A stretch of DNA of 64,000 nt from Acanthosoma haemorrhoidale. Taxonomy: Eukaryota > Arthropoda > Insecta > Hemiptera > Acanthosomatidae. The stretch covers positions 87,917,333 through 87,981,332 of the forward strand of contig OV884013.1 of the NCBI GenBank assembly GCA_930367205.1, read 5' to 3'. Under the pieces are notes generated by a model, which saw only the letters and a list, made by a program, of their open reading frames with translations, was not told the origin of the DNA and ran no database searches. Positions 57,501-61,208 of this stretch are shown one piece after another. The position numbers and the translations under genes are program-made. How positions within the stretch are numbered: the stretch's first letter is position 1; every line of letters begins with the position of its first letter.

Positions 57501-59994
57501 ATAAAATCTATCAATAGACACTTTATGGTACGAGAGCTAAGCTGCATGTAAAAAAAAAAAAAAATAAGTAAGCTAGTAAACCAGCTATACCAGACCAGTT
57601 CTAGGTGGCGCAACTTTAAAAACCGGATCGACGAGATTTGTTGCATGTGTTCGCGCTTAATAACTCCAACGGTTGCTCTAAACTTCGTACGAGCTCGACA
57701 AAAGTTTGTATTGGATATCGTTTTGTTTTACTGACTTGTTGGAACAAAAACAGGATAGTCAAACTAGTTTGAAACGAACAGATGCATGTTTATATTAATT
57801 TCATTATGTTATACAGTCTCTCCCAATGTATCTTTTTTTATTCATATGACATCGTCAGTCAAAATCTCGCCTTCAGGCATCCTGAGGACAACAATTTAGA
57901 ACAAGACAAAATTGATAGATAATATCAGTTACAGATGCGTCGTTTTATTCTTTTTATTGTTTCCCATCTTATTATTTATTAAATTAAGTGTTTCTGTATG
58001 TAATTATCTTTTAAATGAGTAAAGTTATTTTTTCGTCCCGAATGCTTTTGTTCTGAAGAGGTGAAACATCGAGTGATGATTTTGTATCAATAAAAACGTT
58101 ATATGAGATTTTTTTAACTTACAAAAAATGAAATAGTTATATAGACGGATTTTGGGTGATTTCTAATAAAACTTATAATAACTCAGTTTTGTATCCTAAA
58201 CCTTGATTATTCAATAAAATAAAAAACGCAGAGGGAAGAGAGCAACGAAAACAAAGTCGTTATGGTTCTTTTTTATTTTTTGTGAACACTTAAATTTATT
58301 GTATATTACATGAGTTTTCTTTATTGTAAACAATAAGGAATTATAACAGTAATGAATTACCAGGTGGAATGGAAATAATATGTAAGAAATATTTTTTGGT
58401 TTAGAGAGCTCTTGGAATAAAAATTGAAAGATATTTACCGTGGAATTTCATAACCACGGTTCCACTCATGGAAAACATGAAAATTATTTATAATAGCTAA
58501 ACATGACAAAATTAGGTCATAAATTTGACTGGAAGTGTTAATGAGCATCCTGGCTCCGTGGATCGATATACCAACTACCTCGCACTAACTAGCCTGAGTA
58601 TCTCATCTTGATTAGTAGAGAAGATTAGCCTACATCCCATAACGGCCTATGCACACTGTGCATGCATATATGCATTATGTATGTACTCACGTCATTGTTT
58701 CAAAGTTCGGGTTCGATCTCAACTATGAGTAAAATAAATAATGAATTATGCTTGACATGAGAAAACTCCCAATAAGCTCGGAAGGTGGTATTTTACTCTG
58801 GCAGAACGGGAAACCAGGCTGTCTGAGCGTGATGAGGACTACAATGCCATCAACAAAAAACAGTTCGGCACGGGCCACCTCACTCTGTGAGTGTACAGAT
58901 GGTACTATGCAATCGGCGCCCTATAACCTGTAATAGTACCGGTTCTACAATACATCACTTGATCCAGGAGTTGGTGAAGTCTGAATATTAATTTCTTATT
59001 AAGTTATAACCAAATTATTAGTAGCCAAATAGAAGATACATATTAGGACAAACGGATAATTTGTCTTAGTAAGTTTATACCACACTTTCATTTAAACATA
59101 ATGTATATCATTTGCATGATGCTCGAATAAGGTTTTATTTTACACCAAAGCGGCTTTGGTGATCAAATTACCATTTCCCTATTAACATTATAAACTTGAT
59201 TGCTTTCAGAAAAACATGAAATAACTTGTTTGGATATAAGAAATTAGAAATATTAATGATAAATATATGTTTTGTTTTTTTCCCCCCAAGTCCCCTTATT
59301 ATAAAATTATACAATTAAAATATAAATTCCGACAGTGAATCTCGTTACATTATACAGTGTATTTGTATGTACTGTATTTGCCTACATTTTATGTAAGTTT
59401 TATTACTGAACATTATTGATATTTTGCAATGCAATGCTCATTGCACAAGTCCTGGTACTACACAAAGGTACAATTACCTGAACTTGGAAGGGATGAGTTC
59501 AAGAATGTAGGGTATATTAAGATCGTTATGAAGGGCTTTGTGGCTGACGCAATAAGGTCAATGACTATTGTTCTCAGGAGTTTTTGTTTGAAAGGATTGC
59601 GCTTGATTGTTCAGCTTTTTTGCTGTCACCCATAGCTCTATTCCGCAAGTCGAGAATGGCTTTACATACTTAATATTAAAACATTTTTACGTATATGTTA
59701 ATACAACTTAACTTACTTATTTCTTAATTAGAAAACTATTTTTTTGTTCGGCTGTGGCAGAACGTCCTGGTGCCCACGGGTTCAGGGTTGGGAATGCCTG
59801 ACCTTAGTAATGGTGACATGTTTGATTTACGATATACGATAAATATGTTAAAAAAAACGTTATGGCTACTTACCGACACATATGAGAACAAAGGCCGGGT
59901 CGAGAGCCACATGGGCCAGCTTGCCGAGGTTGCTGAAAGTGTCCTTCTCAGACCAGGCCCACACTCCGATCGCCAGGATGCACAGTCCCAGCAT
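21479..59994 (-). CDS. Tsp26A: TspanC8-type tetraspanin gene (Tsp26A/TSPAN33-like), eight constitutive exons, N-terminus missing
   Basis: A four-pass membrane scaffold protein. TspanC8 members bind the metalloprotease ADAM10, control its exit from the ER and its substrate choice, and so affect Notch signalling (family knowledge). The eight exons join in consistent phase: 121 nt + 74 nt (phase 1 junction), then 75, 99, 129, 60, 126 and 69 nt, all phase 0. They give about 250 residues with no stop: TM1 second half, TM2, TM3, a large loop with [12 protein letters not shown] and eight cysteines, TM4 and a short tail ending AQKAKWH. Eight loop cysteines define TspanC8; the tail and loop wording resemble Tsp26A/TSPAN33 rather than TSPAN5/14/17. 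The first coding exon, normally carrying a short cytoplasmic N-terminus and the start of TM1, was not found before 64 kb. Ortholog naming is inference. Confidence 0.9.
21548..23682 (-). other. Tetraspanin intron before the last exon
   Basis: AT-rich intron sequence with no additional exon recognised. A 71-codon plus-strand frame at 22,680-22,895 has no motif and is not called. Confidence 0.6.
23716..23832 (-). CDS. Tsp26A: Second, homologous copy of the loop-end/TM4 exon (alternative exon)
   Basis: A 117-nt segment after acceptor TTTGCTTAACAG, in frame 0, reads [20 protein letters not shown] then [19 protein letters not shown]. Aligned with the 26.6 kb exon, the shared core is IYE-GC--AGEEWVE-NL, identical at 16 of 33 positions, and the eighth loop cysteine is kept. 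Both copies are phase 0-0 and both end in Gln just where [10 protein letters not shown] would follow. No stop interrupts 39 codons. The dinucleotide after CAG is GC (GCATGT), so it either uses a GC-AG intron or reads ten more hydrophobic codons to a TAA at 23,683-23,685. A decaying duplicate exon cannot be excluded. Confidence 0.75.
24380..24916 (+). mobile_element. Internally deleted mariner transposon with transposase remnant
   Basis: Terminal inverted repeats: 24,380-24,407 (TTTTGGTTTGGAACGG..ATGAAATGTCAG) pairs with 24,891-24,916 (CTGACATTTCATATGGCCCAACCTTA), with TA on both outer sides. Between them the plus strand keeps the C-terminal part of a mariner transposase: [25 protein letters not shown] (the second catalytic Asp region), [18 protein letters not shown] (third catalytic region of the mariner PSPDLAP-D-D type), and a FFEQGIKNL motif near the end. 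The N-terminal DNA-binding half and the first Asp are missing, and stops and frameshifts occur. It lies in the intron between the two TM4 exon copies. Confidence 0.87.
24967..25027 (-). repeat. tRNA-derived SINE head
   Basis: On the minus strand GGGCAGCACAATGGAAAAAG resembles a box A region and GGTCCCAGGTTCAAATC a box B region at tRNA spacing. Stems are imperfect, so it is a SINE head rather than a functional tRNA. Confidence 0.6.
25950..26052. repeat. Two opposed tRNA-like SINE heads
   Basis: Reading minus, 25,950-26,010 gives a tRNA-like GCATTCTGTTGAATAGACC...GAATTGAATCTTGG. Reading plus, 25,992-26,052 gives TCTATTCAACAGAATGCC...GATTCTGGATTTGAGACC. The two overlap in a shared box-A-like part. 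This fits head-to-head SINE insertion or one SINE with an inverted head. Confidence 0.45.
26573..26698 (-). CDS. Tsp26A: Tetraspanin exon: loop end and TM4, canonical copy
   Basis: Phase 0 to 0, with donor GTAGGTTCAT. Beginning after ...GGCTAAG it reads [20 protein letters not shown] then [13 protein letters not shown], giving the eighth loop cysteine and the first half of TM4, ending in ITQ. The start is not certain: an alternative in-frame acceptor at ...GATGAG would begin at 26,674 with RNIYERGC. The 126-nt version is preferred on length against the alternative exon at 23.7 kb. It joins to [10 protein letters not shown] in the last exon. Confidence 0.9.
26699..30645 (-). other. Tetraspanin intron (3.9 kb)
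   Basis: Mostly low-complexity AT-rich DNA. A less AT-rich block at about 29,180-29,420 may be an old mobile element. No exon is supported. Confidence 0.55.
26960..27178 (+). other. Small open frame with signal-peptide-like start, unconfirmed
   Basis: A 72-codon frame starts [20 protein letters not shown], which looks like a secretion signal, followed by a Cys-containing remainder ([13 protein letters not shown]). It lies antisense in a tetraspanin intron. There is no homology I can name and no promoter, so chance is likely. Confidence 0.15.
30646..30705 (-). CDS. Tsp26A: Tetraspanin exon: short QCGYD exon of the large loop
   Basis: A 60-nt micro-exon, phase 0 to 0, with acceptor TATGTTTAG and donor GTAAGTATAC. 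It reads [25 protein letters not shown] supplies the seventh loop cysteine and is found in TspanC8 proteins. Because it is only 20 codons long it has no substantial open frame of its own and was found by continuity from KPN upstream and by the CGYD motif. Confidence 0.93.
30706..33141 (-). other. Tetraspanin intron (2.4 kb)
   Basis: Contains the LINE fragment at 31.8-32.5 kb. The rest is AT-rich sequence without features. Confidence 0.55.
31840..32470 (-). mobile_element. LINE reverse-transcriptase fragment, same family as the 5.5 kb LINE
   Basis: On the minus strand a broken RT segment reads [20 protein letters not shown] followed by LESLSFSN and [11 protein letters not shown], then KGVPIL in place of the PQGSVL turn. 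The same block appears as LILLNFSKALDTFDRS and LKSLTFSNRSS in the 5.5-8.1 kb LINE. It lies in the intron between the CCG exon and the QCGYD exon, in the same direction as the gene. Stops and frameshifts show it is inactive. Confidence 0.75.
33142..33270 (-). CDS. Tsp26A: Tetraspanin exon: CCG motif and cysteine core of the large loop
   Basis: One hundred and twenty-nine nt, phase 0 to 0. The acceptor TTTATGTTGCAG is followed by [20 protein letters not shown], and later [17 protein letters not shown]. It holds six of the eight loop cysteines: CC of CCG, FNC, EAC and SCC. PFSCC is the second conserved loop signature. The donor GTTTGTATTG is weaker than the others in this gene, but the phase and the fit to the next exon (KPN then [11 protein letters not shown]) support it. 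Confidence 0.95.
33941..34039 (-). CDS. Tsp26A: Tetraspanin exon: first helix region of the large extracellular loop
   Basis: Ninety-nine nt, phase 0 to 0, with acceptor TTTGATTCCCAG and donor GTAAATTTTA. It encodes [20 protein letters not shown] then [13 protein letters not shown], the helical A/B part of the large loop before the CCG motif. The intron to the next exon is only 670 bp. Confidence 0.95.
34554..34628 (-). CDS. Tsp26A: Tetraspanin exon: TM3
   Basis: Seventy-five nt, phase 0 to 0, with acceptor TTTTTTTCAG and donor GTGAGTTATA. It reads [20 protein letters not shown] then IFKDW. This is TM3 with the conserved glutamate inside the membrane segment, followed by the start of the large extracellular loop. 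It continues directly from LLAA of the previous exon, as expected for the family. Confidence 0.95.
35988..36097. mobile_element. 110-bp mariner-type MITE with TA duplication
   Basis: A near-perfect inverted repeat of about 25 bp. The 5' end is CTAGGGTGGTCTGAAAAGTT(TCTGACC). The reverse complement of the 3' end is CACAGGTGGTCTGAAAAGTT(TCCGACC). TA flanks both ends (35,986-35,987 and 36,098-36,099). The internal part of about 58 bp has no coding. The ends look like those of mariner elements of the GGTGGTCTGAAAAG type, so it is a non-autonomous, transposase-less derivative. Confidence 0.88.
37156..37525 (+). mobile_element. LTR (family C) directly followed by a tRNA-Lys primer-binding site
   Basis: Starts AGTTATATAATGCTAAG and ends ATTATTTAACT, so AGTTA/TAACT form the short terminal inverted repeat. 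It carries a TTGTACTTCATAATAAAGCT block with an AATAAA polyadenylation signal. It aligns with 49,944-50,289. The primer-binding site begins at its last base. No target-site duplication could be read on the 5' side because the 3' end of the element is not defined. Confidence 0.85.
37525..37542 (+). promoter_or_regulatory. Retroelement primer-binding site (tRNA-Lys type)
   Basis: TGGCGCCCGAACAGGGAC is complementary to the 3' end of a lysine tRNA, the site where reverse transcription of many LTR elements is primed. Its position right at the LTR end makes the assignment firm. Confidence 0.92.
37543..38690 (+). mobile_element. Untranslated leader / internal part of the LTR element, no gag or pol found
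   Basis: Less AT-rich than its surroundings and purine-rich (GAAGTTGAAGGAAGAAGAAAG, then GAAGAGAAGACGG), as in retroelement leaders. No gag, protease or RT motif follows up to the next LTR at 39.0 kb, and no 3' LTR of this family closes it nearby. It may be the 5' stump of a deleted element or a non-autonomous element. A GAGA run lies at about 38,676-38,686. Confidence 0.55.
39038..39850 (+). mobile_element. Solo LTR, family A copy 2 (5-bp TSD CTCTA)
   Basis: An 813-bp partner of 8,721-9,530 in the same orientation. It starts TGTCGGG and ends GCTACA, flanked by CTCTA at 39,033-39,037 and 39,851-39,855. Compared with copy 1 it has rearranged GC-rich sequence around 39,250-39,480, where a CCAGGGCC...GGCCCTGGCGTAAA hairpin block is duplicated. 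It has no internal sequence. Confidence 0.9.
41375..42259 (+). mobile_element. Solo LTR, family A-related (4-bp TSD CTAG)
   Basis: An 885-bp, GC-rich segment starts TGTCGGACAC and ends GGCCACAACA, flanked by CTAG at 41,371-41,374 and 42,260-42,263. It shares with family A the TGTCGG start, a TCTGACTCCAT block and a C(C)CCGAAACAGCACTATGTC..AGGAGAAGAGG block, but most of the length differs, so it is a sister family. A TTTATATAGGC TATA-like box lies near 42,038. Open frames of 65-79 codons inside it are not genes. Confidence 0.85.
42662..42772 (+). repeat. Dispersed repeat D, copy 1
   Basis: Shares TATAGATCCTCAGGCGAATC, CAAATTATTTTTGTATTTCC and TGTAGCATCG with 51,105-51,200, in the same orientation. 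Both lie in the same intron. The origin is unknown. Confidence 0.75.
42773..43914. other. Intron sequence, no feature seen
   Basis: AT-rich sequence with a short interrupted (TA)n run at about 43,229-43,239. No gene or repeat end was recognised. Confidence 0.5.
43915..43986 (-). repeat. tRNA-derived SINE head
   Basis: The minus strand reads GTCCCCGTAGTCTAGACTTT...TGTTCGATTCCCAGCTCCC. A box-A-like part (43,965-43,977) and a good box B, GTTCGATTCCC (43,924-43,934), sit at tRNA spacing, but the arms do not pair as in a functional tRNA. Confidence 0.6.
43987..46029. other. Intron sequence with possible degraded elements
   Basis: Mostly AT-rich. At 45,673-45,690 TAGCCTCGTTGGTAGCGT resembles a box A of another decayed SINE head. 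Around 45,310-45,640 the sequence is less AT-rich and may be an old element. No gene is supported. Confidence 0.4.
46030..46730 (+). other. GC-richer island with TATA-like box, unidentified
   Basis: A sharp rise in GC from about 46,060. A TATATAAA box at 46,142-46,149 is followed after about 45 bp by an ATG at 46,193 opening a 97-codon frame, and a second frame of 118 codons opens at 46,368. Neither has recognisable motifs. The layout resembles the U3/R part of an LTR or a small promoter. I could not find paired ends or a target-site duplication. Confidence 0.3.
48135..48191 (+). repeat. Direct repeat E, copy 1
   Basis: The first 39 bp (GCTCTACCATAGAGACTGGA..., ending GGTCCACGATG at 48,173) are identical to 48,584-48,622, and similarity continues for about 18 more bases with few changes. 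It is preceded by a short tandem TTTTTCCTAAATGC. Confidence 0.9.
48584..48640 (+). repeat. Direct repeat E, copy 2
   Basis: Partner of 48,135-48,191, at a spacing of 449 bp in the same orientation. No coding is seen between them. Confidence 0.9.
49944..50289 (+). mobile_element. LTR (family C) without attached internal sequence
   Basis: Aligns with 37,156-37,525: TATAATGCTAAGAATATTGTAAT, TGTATACCTGCCTC, AAGCAACCGCATCCCT, and TATATACCAGTGTTTTGCTTGTACTTCATAATAAAGC near the end (each block shared), then TATTTAACT. No primer-binding site follows and no clean target-site duplication is seen (CCTT before, CTTG after). It may be a solo LTR or the 3' LTR of a badly damaged element whose 5' LTR is at 37.2 kb. 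Confidence 0.82.
51105..51200 (+). repeat. Dispersed repeat D, copy 2
   Basis: Partner of 42,662-42,772, sharing AATTATAGATCCTCAGGCGA and ATTTTTGTATTTCCTGTAGC. It begins just after a C-run at about 51,104-51,114. Confidence 0.75.
51982..52055 (-). CDS. Tsp26A: Tetraspanin exon: TM2 end, inner loop, start of TM3
   Basis: A 74-nt exon with acceptor TTGATGTTACAG and donor GTAAGTGGAA. It completes the split Gly codon and reads [20 protein letters not shown] then [17 protein letters not shown] is the strongly conserved tetraspanin segment between TM2 and TM3, with cytoplasmic-side cysteines of the type that are often palmitoylated in the family. It ends in phase 0. A 7.8-kb intron separates it from the previous exon and a 17.4-kb intron from the next. 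Confidence 0.95.
52162..52458 (+). other. Plus-strand open frame, lysine-rich, possible nested exon
   Basis: A 98-codon frame opposite the tetraspanin, in the intron between the TM1 and TM2 exons. From about 52,228 it reads [20 protein letters not shown], then [20 protein letters not shown], and a Ser/Pro-rich part ([16 protein letters not shown]). A possible acceptor TAGTTTACAG precedes the Trp, and GTAGGT after GGAAAGGAT could be a donor. Codon use looks more protein-like than nearby random frames. No family is recognised; it could also be a fragment of a mobile element. Confidence 0.3.
52543..52614 (+). repeat. tRNA-derived SINE head
   Basis: GGGTAGATCGGTTGGTAAAG matches a box A region. 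GTCTCGTGTTATAACACCGA is a decayed box B at tRNA spacing, and ACCCAGCCAGAACA follows as in the acceptor end. Probably a SINE. Confidence 0.6.
53026..53361 (+). other. Plus-strand open frame, possible second exon of a nested gene
   Basis: A frame open for about 112 codons without needing an ATG at its start: [40 protein letters not shown], then [20 protein letters not shown]. The first in-frame Met is at 53,128. Like the 52.2 kb frame it is Lys/Asn/Ser-rich and on the same strand, so the two may be exons of one gene or pieces of one element. AT-rich composition alone could also produce it. Confidence 0.28.
54551..54720 (+). repeat. Dispersed repeat F, copy 1
   Basis: Shares GAGGTCGGTAATGTTTTGAC, then ATGACATACGATGGAGTACT and GGCAATAAAAAACGGAAG with 55,332-55,475, in the same order and orientation with small indels. 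It contains an internal tandem, CTTCAGTCTTCTTCAGTCTTC. Confidence 0.8.
55332..55475 (+). repeat. Dispersed repeat F, copy 2
   Basis: Partner of 54,551-54,720, 780 bp downstream. It lacks the internal CTTCAGT tandem. No coding or terminal repeats were recognised. Confidence 0.8.
55476..59873 (-). other. Tetraspanin intron, 5' part
   Basis: Mostly AT-rich sequence. At 58,705-58,720 a GTTCGGGTTCGATCTC block looks like a box B of another SINE-like element, with an uncertain head upstream. No exon is supported. Confidence 0.5.
59874..59994 (-). CDS. Tsp26A: Tetraspanin exon: end of TM1, small loop, start of TM2
   Basis: The exon is bounded by an acceptor reading TTACATTTTCAG and a donor GTAAGTAGCC on the minus strand. 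It is 121 nt and starts at phase 0 with [14 protein letters not shown], the second half of TM1. [12 protein letters not shown] is the small extracellular loop, and [13 protein letters not shown] opens TM2; the last base begins the next Gly codon. The leading ATG is probably an internal Met, because a good splice acceptor abuts it and tetraspanins need about 20 more residues before this point. Its GC content is well above that of the downstream exons. This is the most 5' exon identified. Confidence 0.93.
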
Positions 59995-60120
59995 CTGAAA
60001 ATGTAAGCATCAGTATATACATAGTATATAGTATTGCACATACTATATCACATAGTATTTCAAACACAATAAACAGGTATGTCCATAATATGTGTAACAC
60101 TGAACGGACTACAGACTCTG

Positions 60121-60178
60121 AAGTAGTGCAGTAATTAGCATGCCATGGAATGAAGATTTTCGGTTCAAATCCGTAGAA
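60121..60178 (+). repeat. tRNA-derived SINE head
   Basis: GTAGTGCAGTAATTAGCATG is a box-A-like region and CGGTTCAAATCC a near-consensus box B (60,161-60,172), at tRNA spacing. The arms are incomplete, so it is a SINE head rather than a tRNA gene. Confidence 0.65.
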
Positions 60179-60737
60179 CAAAAATCCTATACAGAACAAC
60201 TTGGAGGGAATGCTTATAGGACATACACGAAGGAGTTGACTGTAGAATGTTATTCATTCATCGGACAAAACAAGTTAGTATCGAATAATAAAACAACGTA
60301 TACTGACATAACGAAATATAACCAAAAAACGTTATATACGGTTTCCAAATTGCCATAAAATAGCCATAGTCAATCAGTAAACAGAAAACGTATCTCAGAA
60401 GAAACTAAATTCTAAAGGCATATAAAACCATTCCCTGATAATTTCCTAAACTTCAGTTTTAGGAACTTACAGTATTTATTGAAGCCACCAGCTGACATAA
60501 ATTAATTCATCTCCTTGGTAGATGCTAAATTGATCTTAAATTACGTTCTTTAGGTAGTTGGGTTGTCACTAATTCGTAATAGTGAATAACCAATTTTAAA
60601 CGACAAGGTAAGTCGAATCGGTAACTACAAAAGCGTTGTATTAGTCAGATATCTCATTTTTCAGACACATATTGATTTCATAATTCTTATTCTATTTAAA
60701 ATAATTTTATCATCGGTAATTCACAATGGAATGTACA

Positions 60738-61109
60738 TTATTTATAAAAAGGAGTTACGGTTGAGTTCCTTACCCAGTGAAGGAGAATTAGAGACCGTTT
60801 CGGAAGTTGTGGCATTAATCCTAGGGCAGTAAAAGTTTTACAGCGGTTGTTTGTCGGGCCTAAAAGTTGGCCTGGCAGAGTTTTCCCTGATCGATGATGC
60901 TGAGTCATTTTTCTTTGAACGAACCATCGACTCCTCTCAGCAACCATCGGTGATGGAAAGATAACACCGCGAGGGTCGAGGTCATGACATAACAACCCTA
61001 CACCCTTATTGTGTTCATTTATAAACTTGAACTTTTGAGCGCCGATAAAATTGAACTTCTTTAAAAGTGAAACATCGTGTGGGTTTTTTTTTAAAGGTAT
61101 TGATACCAC
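60738..61109 (-). other. 123-codon minus-strand open frame, unidentified
   Basis: Among the longest open frames in the window that are neither microsatellite- nor satellite-driven. It contains LLCHDLDPRGVIFPSPMVAE and GKTLPGQLLGPTNNRC segments and no transmembrane stretch or known signature. It lies upstream of the first recognised tetraspanin exon on the same strand, but its residues do not resemble a tetraspanin N-terminus. It may be a mobile-element fragment. Confidence 0.25.
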
Positions 61110-61149
61110 TATTATTTAGAATAATAAGCAAAATAAAAATAATTAATTA

Positions 61150-61208
61150 ACTCGGAACCTCCCTAATATCTAATCGGATGCTCTACCAACTGAGCTACCC
61201 TGCCACGG
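61150..61208 (-). repeat. tRNA-derived SINE head
   Basis: The minus strand has GGGTAGCTCAGTTGGTAGAG, a perfect tRNA box A (plus 61,179-61,197), then AGGTTCCGAGTT, the first part of a box B that then decays to AATTAATT. The A arm is the best-preserved tRNA-like sequence in the window, but the T arm is broken, so it is a SINE head or a tRNA pseudogene. Confidence 0.65.

Noticed and set aside
59770..60006. 78-codon plus-strand frame over the TM1 exon
   Set aside because: It is the antisense shadow of the tetraspanin exon.
61150..61208. Functional tRNA gene
   Set aside because: Box A is perfect, but the T arm/box B decays into AATTAATT and the acceptor stem does not pair, so it is called a SINE head.
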